A DNA stretch of 64,000 nt from Dendrocalamus latiflorus (Eukaryota; Streptophyta; Magnoliopsida; Poales; Poaceae), in contig CM029627.1 in NCBI GenBank assembly GCA_017311315.1, positions 960,447 through 1,024,446 of the forward strand. Reading direction: 5' to 3'. Positions 20,795 to 32,789 of this stretch are shown here, in pieces (position 1 is the stretch's first letter; the number at the start of each line of letters is the position of its first letter). A program made the translations under genes and the position numbers. Under the pieces are notes generated by a model, which saw nothing but the letters and a program-made list of their open reading frames with translations, did not search any database and had not been told where the DNA came from.

Positions 20795-23700
20795 TGAAAC
20801 AAACCAAAAATTTGCAAAATCAATTTGGATTTGAGTTTGCTTTTGATTTGAGTTCCTTTAGCCTCCCTAATTTATTCCACACTAATCTCAAAGCATCACA
20901 GCCCCTTAATCCTAGTCATCACGGCGTGAACGGAGATTTTTCGCGCGGCACTGTTCATGTCCGGCAAAATATCGCCGCCGCCCTGATTTTTGGTCGCCGC
21001 CGCTCCTTCTCGCGCCTTCGCGCGCCCGCTCGCCCCTGCCAGCTCCCGTCCGCCTGTCAGCAGCCGTACCCCCTCCTTAAATGCGCCTGCACCGCTGTCG
21101 GCCGCCGCCAAGCGCCCTTGCCGCTCCCGTACCCTGTTTCACCTCCGCCACCGGCCGTCTCTACCGTTTTCTCGCCCCTTCCTCTCACAGCTGCAGCCGC
21201 CCCGTACAATAGCTTCCCCTGGCACCCTTGACTGCCGTGGAGTGACGCCCAAGCCGACCTTGCCCGTCTTAAGTTCCAAGCCATGGCCGCGCAAATATCC
21301 TCCCTCCCCTCTCCGGTGCAACCGACCTTCCCCCTCTATTTAAACCACCCCGACCCTCCCATTAGCCTCCATTGAAGTCCCTGAAGCTCACCGGCCGCTC
21401 CCTATCCTCCCCCTCCCCTCCCAACTCCGGTAATCCCGAAATCCCCCAATTCTGTGCCCTAGTCCAATATCCCATCTCCGGCCATCTACTTTCCAATTGC
21501 TTTCGCCTGTGGCACCTCCATAGCCCTAGAAACCATCCCCGACCCCTGCCCTAGCTCCTCAACCCCTCTCCCTCCCTGGCACCGTGAGCCACCCCACTGC
21601 CAAAAACCGTCGCCGTGGCCAGGCCAACTCGGACCTCCCGAGCTTCGGCCAACTCCCCTCCAAGCCTCCCTAGACCCCACTGATGCCCTAAGACCAGCCC
21701 AATTGCCCTAGCGACCTTCTAGTCGCCCCAGTTTTCAAAAATGGCCGTGGAAGAGATGACCTCGCCGCCGGCGAACGTCGCCTCCGCCGGCCCTCAAACC
21801 ACCCAAAATGGACTCCCCACATCCCAACCAACCCACCCGTGTCCTCGGTTTGCGTCACAAAACTCCACAGCCCCGCCGCCGTCCACCGCCTTTTCCTCTG
21901 TCTCGGCGCGCGCGCTGGCGGTTGGAGAAGAAGAACAGTACCGGCCGGTACTGTTCACCCGATCCGAGCCACCCGCGACGCGGTCAGACCGAGCCGCTCG
22001 CCCGCACCGCCCGCGCCCGCCCGGACCCGTCCGCCCGCGCCAGGCGCGCCCGACCGCGCCGTTCGCCCGCACCCGTTCCAGCCGGCCGCACCCGAAGCGA
22101 CGTGGCTCGATCGAGCTCGCTCGCCGCGTCTGACCCGAGCCCAATGAACAGTACCCGACCGGACCAGATGAACAGTACTAGCCCAAAGCCCAAAATACAT
22201 ATTTATACTCCCCGGATTCGTTTCGAGCCCGCCAACCCAAATCCAAAGCCCATTTCCCCATATAGCCCTCCTACAAGCCAAAAATCCCAATTTATTGGAG
22301 TTCTCCGAATTTTCTTTCTTATTTTATTTTCTTTATTCCTAGCTCAATCCTTCGAGCATGGAATTGATATTATTTTAATTGTTTTGCGTTAGCCTCCGGA
22401 GTCGAGTTTGCACAGGAGCAAGGAGGAGAAGCGCAGGCCCAGGCTCAGTCCGCAGAAAAATACGAATTGATCGAAATCGAAGTTCCGCAAGGCAAGCACA
22501 CATATTTTTGAACATGTTGATCCTACATTTCCCTAAGTTATTTATTTACCGTATTTTCATTATGTTATTTGCGCACTGTTATTTTAGAACATCAAATGCT
22601 TAGAATGACATGATATTAGTTATGTCCTACCACCCAAAAAGCCCAGTTTAACTTGATAGCCACATTCACCTTGACAAGACCTAGTAACATAAAATATAAG
22701 ATTATTAATAACATGGTGGCTTAGAATCACATTGAATCTTTATATTGTTAAGGTTTGGTATTGGCTTAGAGTTTTGGAAAGTGGGAACTAGAATAAGTGA
22801 GGATCGCAGAGATCGATCCGAAGACCTTATCCTAGGGTGGAGGCTGGTTGTGGATTGGTGGCAGTACAGTGTGTACTGAATTTGGGTTCGTGTGTGGTTG
22901 ACGCCTCAGCTAAAAATGTAAGGACTAGACCCTTATGCTGAGTAACGGACATAGTATCCGCCCAACCACAAGCGTTGACTTGGTCAAATCTGGCTTAGTC
23001 AAACCTGGCTTAGTAACTGCTCAACTTCAATTGAACCTCTGCAACTGGAAAGGGGGAGACAGAGGGTGAGTTCGTATGGGAGGTGGTTAACCATACAACT
23101 GTAGGGCTGCGATGAGTCGGACGAGATCCGTGGGGTCATCCGAGCTTGTTGAGATTAAACACCTACTGGGCGGAGTCTACACAAAGAATTGAGCAGTGAA
23201 CATCCTTGTTGTCTTAACTCTATCGCGGGAGTTAAGGGATCTTGTGGGTAAAGCAGGGCAGCTTTGCAAAGTCATGACAAATGGTATTCGAATACGCCGT
23301 GCTTCCGGTAAACGAAGCTGTGTTTAGTGGGTGAATCCAGTATCAAGGCATAAGTAGATTTGGAATGGTTTGGTAATGTTGATTAATGGTAATCAAGCTT
23401 GAAACCCCCCCCCCCATTTACTTTAATGAAGTACATTTTAAAGGTTTCCAAATAGTTCCAACCAAAACTGCATCCACATAAAATAATAGACTTGATCCCC
23501 TTTTCTTGGTATACCATGCATGAAATTATTATTAAGCTCCGTGTGACTTGTTGAGTACAAGTGGTAGTACTCATGCTTGCTAAAAACATAAACAGAACCA
23601 ACTAATTATTGAGGATGCGAGAGAAGACGAAGGGACGATTCTGTACGAGGTTGATGAAGCGTGAAATTAGGGTCGTTCTCCGCTCAGGCGTGCCTGTGGC

Positions 23701-23896
23701 ATCTTTTGCTGTAATGTAACTAAAGGCCGTTGGCCTGCTGTAATACTTGGCTTTTAGCCTTTATATTGTAATAAAGTTCGCTTTTGCGCTTAAGCTTGTG
23801 TTGGCAATGTTATACACTCAATGAATGTACTCGCAGTTGAACAGTCCTGGGCAGCTGCGAGGGTTTCATAATACTCCCAGAAATGGGGGTGTTACA
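20795..23896 (+). repeat. LTR1 (5' LTR)
   Basis: 3102 bp, TG...CA. A GC-rich segment (about 20980-22130) is followed by AT-rich sequence, a TTTATTTACCGTATTTTC region, an 11-C run near 23405 and an AATAAA at about 23770 near the right end. Short open frames in it carry no known domain. It has private differences from the other two LTRs only in its left part (for example 20872, 21141, 21778). Confidence 0.93.
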
Positions 23897-23899
23897 GAG

Positions 23900-23911
23900 T
23901 GGTATCAGAGC
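23900..23911 (+). other. Primer-binding site, copy 1 (tRNA-Met)
   Basis: TGGTATCAGAGC three bases after the LTR1 end; complementary to the 3' end of initiator tRNA-Met. Confidence 0.88.
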
Positions 23912-25501
23912 CCGCTTGCTTGACCGTAGGATGACCCTAAGTGTAGGTTTGGTTACGATAAGATTATGATTTCACAAAACCATAATTTCAAATACAAAAG
24001 AATTTTGAAAACCATAAGTATTATTGCTGTCTCACCTTTCCTATTTCTATCTCACCCCCCTAGACAAAAAGCAAAAGCTTTCCTTTTGGGTTTTGTCAAA
24101 AGCTTAAAATGCGAGTAGATGTTTAGACTAACTTCATGCTGACCAAATGAAACCAAGGCTAACCCTAGCTTAAGAAACATTAAAAATGATGCTAAAAAGG
24201 ACTAGTATAAATACTCTAACCAAAAACTTTTCCTTCTGAAAAGTTATAAGGTCGCTGCTCGAGTGGTTAGCAAATAATACCCGTTTGATATCCTTGATGC
24301 AAAGGGTAAAACCATTTAAATAGACGAAAATTTTTGTTTGTATTAATAGCCGACTTGCACTTTTAGCCTGTAGGCTGCTATATAAGCAATTTGTGCAAAA
24401 CTAAATTTCTGGTTTTAAGTAGAGAGTATGTTAAAAACTCTGCTCCTATCCCATTTCGTCTTTAATTCTTACCTACTCTGTTCTGATCTCTCCTTACCTA
24501 TCAGGCAAAATCTTAGAAGGAATTAAATGCAAACTTCCGATTGCAACAAATAGGGTGAATTATAGCCATGGAGTTTAGAGAAAGGAGTAGATAACCCATA
24601 AGGGATTAAAATATGAGACGATGATAATCGAAGATATTGGCAGAATTATGTTTGAAAAAGTCTGAATGGATAAAGTGATAGAAGTTGTTGGATCGAAAAA
24701 AAAGAAATGTGGTAATGATAATTATTGGATTTTAGGCCTAATCAATGATAATATTCTTGGTGGATATTGATGATAATGATTATTGGATTATAAATCTGAT
24801 TAATGATATTATCCTTGGTGGATTTTACAAATGATGAATGAAATGAGAAGGAGATAGCAAGAAGCTTAGTTGATTATTAATTAAGCCAACTGAGAATATG
24901 AGTTGATAATAAAAAAATAATTGGATTTTTAGGAAATATAAATACAAATGATATCAGTGGGTTTAAAATAAGGATATTGGATTATAACAGGTTTGATATT
25001 GGATTTATAGTCATGGTTGAAGTTGGAATTTTTGTTGAATTTGGATAACCATGATATGATTAATAAAGTTAGGAGAATGCAATAGGAATTATGTCTTCGG
25101 TGGATCAAATGAATGATTATATTTGTTTGAGGTTATTGAAAAAAAAATGAGGTCATAACTAGAATGTAATGTGACCTAGTGTGAAGTAGAAATTAAATTA
25201 AAAAGGGCCCTGGATTTTAAGCCCATGTACAAGAGTAGTATGAGAATAAATTAGCTTACGAAGGTTGAAGGCTAATAGATATGGGATTACCCTCGTAAGT
25301 GAGCAAGAAGATTTTCAAGAGGTGTCCTACAAAAGCAATCAGAAACATCATTTAATCTTTCTTCATTCTCCTTCCTACCTCTTTCTTGCTCTTCCCTCGT
25401 TTTCGTCTCACTCTCTTTGCTAAGCCCAAAAATGTTACAGGATTGATTCCTAAGATTCGATTACTGTCAAAGGAATTATCACTGAGCAAACTAAAGCTTT
25501 G
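23912..25501 (+). other. Long untranslated leader of internal region 1
   Basis: About 1.6 kb between primer-binding site and gag without a long open frame. It contains repeated ATGATAATNATTGGATT-type phrases near 24710-24800 and many stops. Untranslated leaders of this length are common in non-autonomous gypsy elements. Confidence 0.6.
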
Positions 25502-26512
25502 ATGGTGCAACAGATGGACAATGAAAATCAGAACAGGTTATCCACCTTGTCGAAAGCCCTATCCACCATGACAGAAGCCTTATCTGACATAAACGAAGTT
25601 GTATCCATCATGGAGAAGACCCGGATTGAAATCAGACAAGGGCAAGTCAGAATACTAGAACAACAAGCAAGGGTGTTGGAACAGACCATTACAAAAACGT
25701 CGCCAGAAGAACTAGTATCAATGTCAAGTGCGACTGCACTCAAGTTTACAACTTTCATGAAGACTCGACCACCGGAATTTTCTTCGGCAACGGAACCTTT
25801 GAGTGCTGATAACTGGTTACAGAGCATCGAGAGGAGACTAGAGACCATCGGATGTACGGACAAAGAAAAAGTTCTTTTCGCCGCCTACCAATTATCAGAA
25901 CCAGCTAGCAATTGGTGGAACGCTATCCAATGGATATATCCGAACAAGAATGATATTACATGGGCAGAGTTCGTGACTCGATTTCGCAAGACTTATATGC
26001 CTCCCAAAGTCGTCACAGAAAAATATCAGGACTTTCTTAATCTCCGACAAGAAGACAGGCCCGTTATGGAGTATTTGCAGCAATTCCATCATCTGTCACA
26101 ATATGCCCAAGAGGATATCAATGACGAAGCAAGAAAGGTGGCATATTTCATACAAGGTTTACAACCAAAGATAAAGTGCTACATTATGACTATGGAATTT
26201 CCAGATTTACGGACTCTAGTCAATCAAGCTCTCCGGATAGAGGAAAGAATATCAGGATACGTGAAGATTATCAAGCAAAACAATCTTGTGACTGTGACAC
26301 TCAAGACTTGTTTTCACTGTAACCAGAAAGGACATATTCGCTCCCAATGCCCATGGGAATCCCTACCTAAGGAAGTGGCGTGGATACAAGCTAAGGAACA
26401 GCATCAACATCTTATCAACTGCCAACAGAGGAAGAAGGACGCCACCCCAAAAAGGCTCGAGTGGAAAAGGAGACAAATGCACCCTAAAAAAGTAACTAAG
26501 AAGAAGCGGTAA
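25502..26512 (+). CDS. Retrotransposon Gag, copy 1 (336 aa)
   Basis: An intact 336-codon frame. Upstream in frame, a TAA at 25451-25453 bounds it, and the first ATG is 25502. The N-terminal 75 residues look coiled-coil (LSTLSKALSTMTEALSDINE, then heptad-like Q/E/V repeats). The retrotransposon Gag domain (about 95-250) shows WLQSIERRLETIGCTDKEKV, then PASNWWNAIQ, then WAEFVTRFRKTYMP and LQQFHHLSQYAQED. A CCHC zinc knuckle (CFHCNQKGHIRSQCP, C-X2-C-X4-H-X4-C) sits near 270-284, with a lysine/arginine-rich tail. Gag forms the cytoplasmic particle that packages element RNA. The frame stops with no pol fusion. The copy at 32790-33800 encodes the same protein. Confidence 0.9.
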   Translation: MVQQMDNENQNRLSTLSKALSTMTEALSDINEVVSIMEKTRIEIRQGQVRILEQQARVLEQTITKTSPEELVSMSSATALKFTTFMKTRPPEFSSATEPLSADNWLQSIERRLETIGCTDKEKVLFAAYQLSEPASNWWNAIQWIYPNKNDITWAEFVTRFRKTYMPPKVVTEKYQDFLNLRQEDRPVMEYLQQFHHLSQYAQEDINDEARKVAYFIQGLQPKIKCYIMTMEFPDLRTLVNQALRIEERISGYVKIIKQNNLVTVTLKTCFHCNQKGHIRSQCPWESLPKEVAWIQAKEQHQHLINCQQRKKDATPKRLEWKRRQMHPKKVTKKKR

Positions 26513-27129
26513 AGGAGGCAGTCAGAAAGTTAAGACAACACTGTTGGTTAAGAGTGGAATATGAAATGAGTGTTATGTCATACTTTTGTATAAGCAAGTA
26601 CGTTTGTGTAAGCAAGTAGTCTCTTAAGGTATCGAATGTACCCGTGAGTTATCCGTGAGCTATCTGTACAGTGATATAAGGAATAAAGAAGTTTGCATCG
26701 CAATTCGCTGTGAACTTACTTTCCAACTTTATGTAAGAGAAGTATGGCAATATTTAAAAGACTGCGTAAAGGATGGAAGAACCAATTCAGTTTGAATAGG
26801 AAATCAGAATATTACAATGGGAGTATGGACATTAGAACAAATAAATCAGAACCGTCTCAAGAGATACTAAGGGGAAATTACATGGGAATGTCGGTGTATA
26901 AAATACCTGCAAAGGTTACGGTAAATAAACCAGGAAAGTTTATATGAAGATACAAGACATGAATGATTTGGTATATACAAGGATGATATACAGGTACAGT
27001 AAAAGAGAGAAAGAAAAGGGAGCATGTATAAGCTCGAGTGTAACAAGAAGAGTTCTTAGAAGATAAAGATTATAGCTCCAGTTCTAATATCCCTTAATAG
27101 AGATTTTCAACCCTGCAGTCACGCCTCAG

Positions 27130-28068
27130 AGACAAGGACTAAGATGTATGTTAATACAAGATGGAAGGATTATAACTTGTGCATTAAGATGCCGACACCT
27201 GAAGAGAAGTACACTACTTATGGCCTAGAATTAGTAGCCATAGCACATACATTGGTCAGCTGAGATTAAATTCCCGACAATGAAGATGGTTATAAATAAT
27301 CAGGGACCGTGAGTTGGATAGTCAATGAAAGCAAATGTCCTGGTATGGTCACTAAGTATTATCTCTACTACGACAAATAAATTCAACAGAATCCACTAGG
27401 GAATAAGCCAGAAACCTGGGGATCTCACAGTCACTCCTATATTGAATGAAGAGGAAATTCAGGGACGCAATCATAAAAGGAAACTCACACTTCATAGCTC
27501 TCTAGACGGTTTGATAGAATAAAGATAAATCCAGGGCTGAAGAAAGAATTTTCATGAGGTAATATAAAGAGGGAAATCTCAGAGTATAATACTTATAACA
27601 TTTGCTAGAAAATGAAGGACAGGTTACCACAGTCATAACTAGTCTTTGAATGGAGAAGAGGAATCAATGGATATTGGTATAGATCTACGTTACAGACTCC
27701 CAAAGACATAAAAAGTATATGAGATTATGAGTAATCATGGATTGGTTGATTGGTACCAACACTACAAGGCAAACAAACCTACCACAGAGATAAATTTAAC
27801 AGAACTCTGTCTGACCATGGTCATGCTATTACATAAGTTTCCAGATGAGATTATCTTAAACCAAGGAGCACAAGTCATATATGTACTTTGAAAATATCTT
27901 CATAAAATCTTGAGAGCCCAGATGACCGGAAAGGGACAGCACCAGAAGCTCAATCAACAGCCATCACTGGATAAGTAAAACAAGATCTATGGAGAGGAAT
28001 TAGAACTGTAACAAGTTTGTTTTCCACCCATACTTTAACCTGGGTGAATCTCGGGGTCGAGATTCTTT
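27130..28068 (+). pseudogene. Decayed pol (RT/RNase H and integrase relic), copy 1
   Basis: Scattered frames recall gypsy Pol. CMLIQDGRIITCAL near 27145-27190 and, one frame over, PTPEEKYTTYGLELVAIAHT near 27190-27255 match the RT/RNase H junction. Around 27650-27990, fragments such as LQTPKD and SDHGHA in several frames line up with the integrase core. Stops and frameshifts are numerous and the protease, most of RT and a chromodomain are not seen. The element must have depended on Pol from another element. Both internal copies carry the same lesions, so the decay predates the duplication. Confidence 0.65.
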
Positions 28069-28070
28069 TT

Positions 28071-28082
28071 AAGGAGGGAAGG
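28071..28082 (+). other. Polypurine tract, copy 1
   Basis: AAGGAGGGAAGG ends one base before the TG of LTR2, the expected plus-strand priming site. Confidence 0.85.
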
Positions 28083-28083
28083 T

Positions 28084-31000
28084 TGAAACAAACCAAAAAT
28101 TTGCAAAATCAATTTGGATTTGAGTTTGCTTTTGATTTGAGTTCCTTTAGCCTCCCTAATCTATTCCACACTAATCTCAAAGCATCACAGCCCCTTAATC
28201 CTAGTCATCACGGCGTGAACGGAGATTTTTCGCGCGGCACTGTTCATGTCCGGCAAAATATCGCCGCCGCCCTGATTTTTGGTCGCCGCCGCTCCTTCTC
28301 GCGCCTTCGCGCGCCCGCTCGCCCCTGCCAGCTCCCGTCCGCCTGTCAGCAGCCGTACCCCCTCCTTAAATGCGCCTGCACCGCTGTCGGCCGCCGCCAA
28401 GCGCCCTTGCCGCTCCCGTACCCTGTTTCGCCTCCGCCACCGGCCGTCTCTACCGTTTTCTCGCCCCTTCCTCTCACAGCTGCAGCCGCCCCGTACAATA
28501 GCTTCCCCTGGCACCCTTGACTGCCGTGGAGTGACGCCCAAGCCGACCTTGCCCGTCTTAAGTTCCAAGCCATGGCCGCGCAAATATCCTCCCTCCCCTC
28601 TCCGGTGCAACCGACCTTCCCCCTCTATTTAAACCACCCCGACCCTCCCATTAGCCTCCATTGAAGTCCCTGAAGCTCACCGGCCGCTCCCTATCCTCCC
28701 CCTCCCCTCCCAACTCCGGTAATCCCGAAATCCCCCAATTCTGTGCCCTAGTCCAATATCCCATCTCCGGCCATCTACTTTCCAATTGCTTTCGCCTGTG
28801 GCACCTCCATAGCCCTAGAAACCATCCCCGACCCCTGCCCTAGCTCCTCAACCCCTCTCCCTCCCTGGCACCGTGAGCCACCCCACTGCCAAAAACCGTC
28901 GCCGTGGCCAGGCCAACTCGGACCTCCCGAGCTTCGGCCAACTCCCCTCCAAGCCTCCCTAGACCCCACTGATGCCCTAAGACCAGCCCAATTGCCCTAG
29001 CGACCTTCTAGTCGCCCCAGTTTTCAAAAATGGCCGTGGAAGAGATGACCTCGCCGCCGGCGAACGCCGCCTCCGCCGGCCCTCAAACCACCCAAAATGG
29101 ACTCCCCACATCCCAACCAACCCACCCGTGTCCTCGGTTTGCGTCACAAAACTCCACAGCCCCGCCGCCGTCCACCGCCTTTTCCTCTGTCTCGGCGCGC
29201 GCGCTGGCGGTTGGAGAAGAAGAACAGTACCGGCCGGTACTGTTCACCCGATCCGAGCCACCCGCGACGCGGTCAGACCGAGCCGCTCGCCCGCACCGCC
29301 CGCGCCCGCCCGGACCCGTCCGCCCGCGCCAGGCGCGCCCGACCGCGCCGTTCGCCCGCGCCCGTTCCAGCCGGCCGCACCCGAAGCGACGTGGCTCGAT
29401 CGAGCTCGCTCGCCGCGCCTGACCCGAGCCCAATGAACAGTACCCGACCGGACCAGATGAACAGTACTAGCCCAAAGCCCAAAATACATATTTATACTCC
29501 CCGGATTCGTTTCGAGCCCGCCAACCCAAATCCAAAGCCCATTTCCCCATATAGCCCTCCTACAAGCCAAAAATCCCAATTTATTGGAGTTCTCCGAATT
29601 TTCTTTCTTATTTTATTTTCTTTATTCCTAGCTCAATCCTTCGAGCATGGAATTGATATTATTTTAATTGTTTTGCGTTAGCCTCCGGAGTCGAGTTTGC
29701 ACAGGAGCAAGGAGGAGAAGCGCAGGCCCAGGCTCAGTCCGCAGAAAAATACGAATTGATCGAAATCGAAGTTCCGCAAGGCAAGTCACACATATTTTTG
29801 AACATGTTGATCCTACATTTCCCTAAGTTATTTATTTACCGTATTTTCATTATGTTATTTGCGCACTGTTATTTTATGTACATCAAATGCTTAGAATGAC
29901 ATGATATTAGTTATGTCCTACCACCCAAAAAGCCCAGTTTAACTTGATAGCCACATTCACCTTGACAAGACCTAGTAACATAAAATATAAGATTATTAAT
30001 AACATGGTGGCTTAGAATCACATTGAATCTTTATACTGTTAAGGTTTGGTATTGGCTTAGAGTTTTGGAAAGTGGGAACTAGAATAAGTGAGGATCGCAG
30101 AGATCGATCCGAAGACCTTATCCTAGGGTGGAGGCTGGTTGTGGATTGGTGGCAGTACAGTGTGTACTGAATTTGGGTTCGTGTGTGGTTGACGCCTCAG
30201 CTAAAAATGTAAGGACTAGACCCTTATGCTGAGTAACGGACATAGTATCCGCCCAACCACAAGCGTTGACTTGGTCAAATCTGGCTTAGTCAAACCTGGC
30301 TTAGTAACTGCTCAACTTCAATTGAACCTCTGCAACTGGAAAGGGGGAGACAGAGGGTGAGTTCGTATGGGAGGTGGTTAACCATACAACTGTAGGGCTG
30401 CGATGAGTCGGACGAGATCCGTGGGGTCATCCGAGCTTGTTGAGATTAAACACCTACTGGGCGGAGTCTACACAAAGAATTGAGCAGTGAACATCCTTGT
30501 TGTCTTAACTCTATCGCGGGAGTTAAGGGATCTTGTGGGTAAAGCAGGGCAGCTTTGCAAAGTCATGACAAATGGTATTCGAATACGCCGTGCTTCCGGT
30601 AAACGAAGCTGTGTTTAGTGGGTGAATCCAGTATCAAGGCATAAGTAGATTTGGAATGGTTTGGTAATGTTGATTAATGGTAATCAAGCTTGAAACCCCC
30701 CCCCATTTACTTTAATGAAGTACATTTTAAAGGTTTCCAAATAGTTCCAACCAAAACTGCATCCACATAAAATAATAGACTTGATCCCCTTTTCTTGGTA
30801 TACCATGCATGAAATTATTATTAAGCTCCGTGTGACTTGTTGAGTACAAGTGGTAGTACTCATGCTTGCTAAAAACATAAACAGAACCAACTAATTATTG
30901 AGGATGCGAGAGAAGACGAAGGGACGATTCTGTACGAGGTTGATGAAGCGTGAAATTAGGGTCGTTCTCCGCTCAGGCGTGCCTGTGGCATCTTTTGCTG

Positions 31001-31185
31001 TAATGTAACTAAAGGCCGTTGGCCTGCTGTAATACTTGGCTTTTAGCCTTTATATTGTAATAAAGTTCGCTTTTGCGCTTAAGCTTGTGTTGGCAATGTT
31101 ATACACTCAATGAATGTACTCGCAGTTGAACAGTCCTGGGCAGCTGCGAGGGTTTCATAATACTCCCAGAAATGGGGGTGTTACA
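28084..31185 (+). repeat. LTR2 (middle LTR, mosaic)
   Basis: 3102 bp, TG...CA, preceded by a polypurine tract and followed by a primer-binding site. It therefore acts as 3' LTR of unit 1 and 5' LTR of unit 2. At variable sites in its left part it agrees with LTR3 where LTR1 differs; in its right part it agrees with LTR1 where LTR3 differs. It has three private substitutions and a 9-C run. Confidence 0.93.
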
Positions 31186-31188
31186 GAG

Positions 31189-31200
31189 TGGTATCAGAGC
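31189..31200 (+). other. Primer-binding site, copy 2 (tRNA-Met)
   Basis: TGGTATCAGAGC, three bases after the LTR2 end, identical to copy 1. Confidence 0.88.
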
Positions 31201-32789
31201 CCGCTTGCTTGACCGTAGGATGACCCTAAGTGTAGGTTTGGTTACGATAAGATTATGATTTCACAAAACCATAATTTCAAATACAAAAGAATTTTGAAAA
31301 CCATAAGTATTATTGCTGTCTCACCTTTCCTATTTCTATCTCACCCCCCTAGACAAAAAGCAAAAGCTTTCCTTTTGGGTTTTGTCAAAAGCTTAAAATG
31401 CGAGTAGATGTTTAGACTAACTTCATGCTGACCAAATGAAACCAAGGCTAACCCTAGCTTAAGAAACATTAAAAATGATGCTAAAAAGGACTAGTATAAA
31501 TACTCTAACCAAAAACTTTTCCTTCTGAAAAGTTATAAGGTCGCTGCTCGAGTGGTTAGCAAATAATACCCGTTTGATATCCTTGATGCAAAGGGTAAAA
31601 CCATTTAAATAGACGAAAATTTTTGTTTGTATTAATAGCCGACTTGCACTTTTAGCCTGTAGGCTGCTATATAAGCAATTTGTGCAAAACTAAATTTCTG
31701 GTTTTAAGTAGAGAGTATGTTAAAAACTCTGCTCCTATCCCATTTCGTCTTTAATTCTTACCTACTCTGTTCTGATCTCTCCTTACCTATCAGGCAAAAT
31801 CTTAGAAGGAATTAAATGCAAACTTCCGATTGCAACAAATAGGGTGAATTATAGCCATGGAGTTTAGAGAAAGGAGTAGATAACCCATAAGGGATTAAAA
31901 TATGAGACGATGATAATCGAAGATATTGGCAGAATTATGTTTGAAAAAGTCTGAATGGATAAAGTGATAGAAGTTGTTGGATCGAAAAAAAAGAAATGTG
32001 GTAATGATAATTATTGGATTTTAGGCCTAATCAATGATAATATTCTTGGTGGATATTGATGATAATGATTATTGGATTATAAATCTGATTAATGATATTA
32101 TCCTTGGTGGATTTTACAAATGATGAATGAAATGAGAAGGAGATAGCAAGAAGCTTAGTTGATTATTAATTAAGCCAACTGAGAATATGAGTTGATAATA
32201 AAAAAATAATTGGATTTTTAGGAAATATAAATACAAATGATATCAGTGGGTTTAAAATAAGGATATTGGATTATAACAGGTTTGATATTGGATTTATAGT
32301 CATGGTTGAAGTTGGAATTTTTGTTGAATTTGGATAACCATGATATGATTAATAAAGTTAGGAGAATGCAATAGGAATTATGTCTTCGGTGGATCAAATG
32401 AATGATTATATTTGTTTGAGGTTATTGAAAAAAAATGAGGTCATAACTAGAATGTAATGTGACCTAGTGTGAAGTAGAAATTAAATTAAAAAGGGCCCTG
32501 GATTTTAAGCCCATGTACAAGAGTAGTATGAGAATAAATTAGCTTACGAAGGTTGAAGGCTAATAGATATGGGATTACCCTCGTAAGTGAGCAAGAAGAT
32601 TTTCAAGAGGTGTCCTACAAAAGCAATCAGAAACATCATTTAATCTTTCTTCATTCTCCTTCCTACCTCTTTCTTGCTCTTCCCTCGTTTTCGTCTCACT
32701 CTCTTTGCTAAGCCCAAAAATGTTACAGGATTGATTCCTAAGATTCGATTACTGTCAAAGGAATTATCACTGAGCAAACTAAAGCTTTG

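Noticed and set aside
21808..22392. 194-codon frame in each LTR (also 29097 and 36385)
   Set aside because: Composition is proline/arginine from GC-rich LTR sequence, several frames are open at once, and no domain is visible.
24244..24275. GCTGCTCGAGTGGTTAGC resembles a tRNA D-arm / A-box
   Set aside because: No acceptor stem, anticodon arm or T-arm follows in register. It lies in the retroelement leader and is repeated in copy 2.
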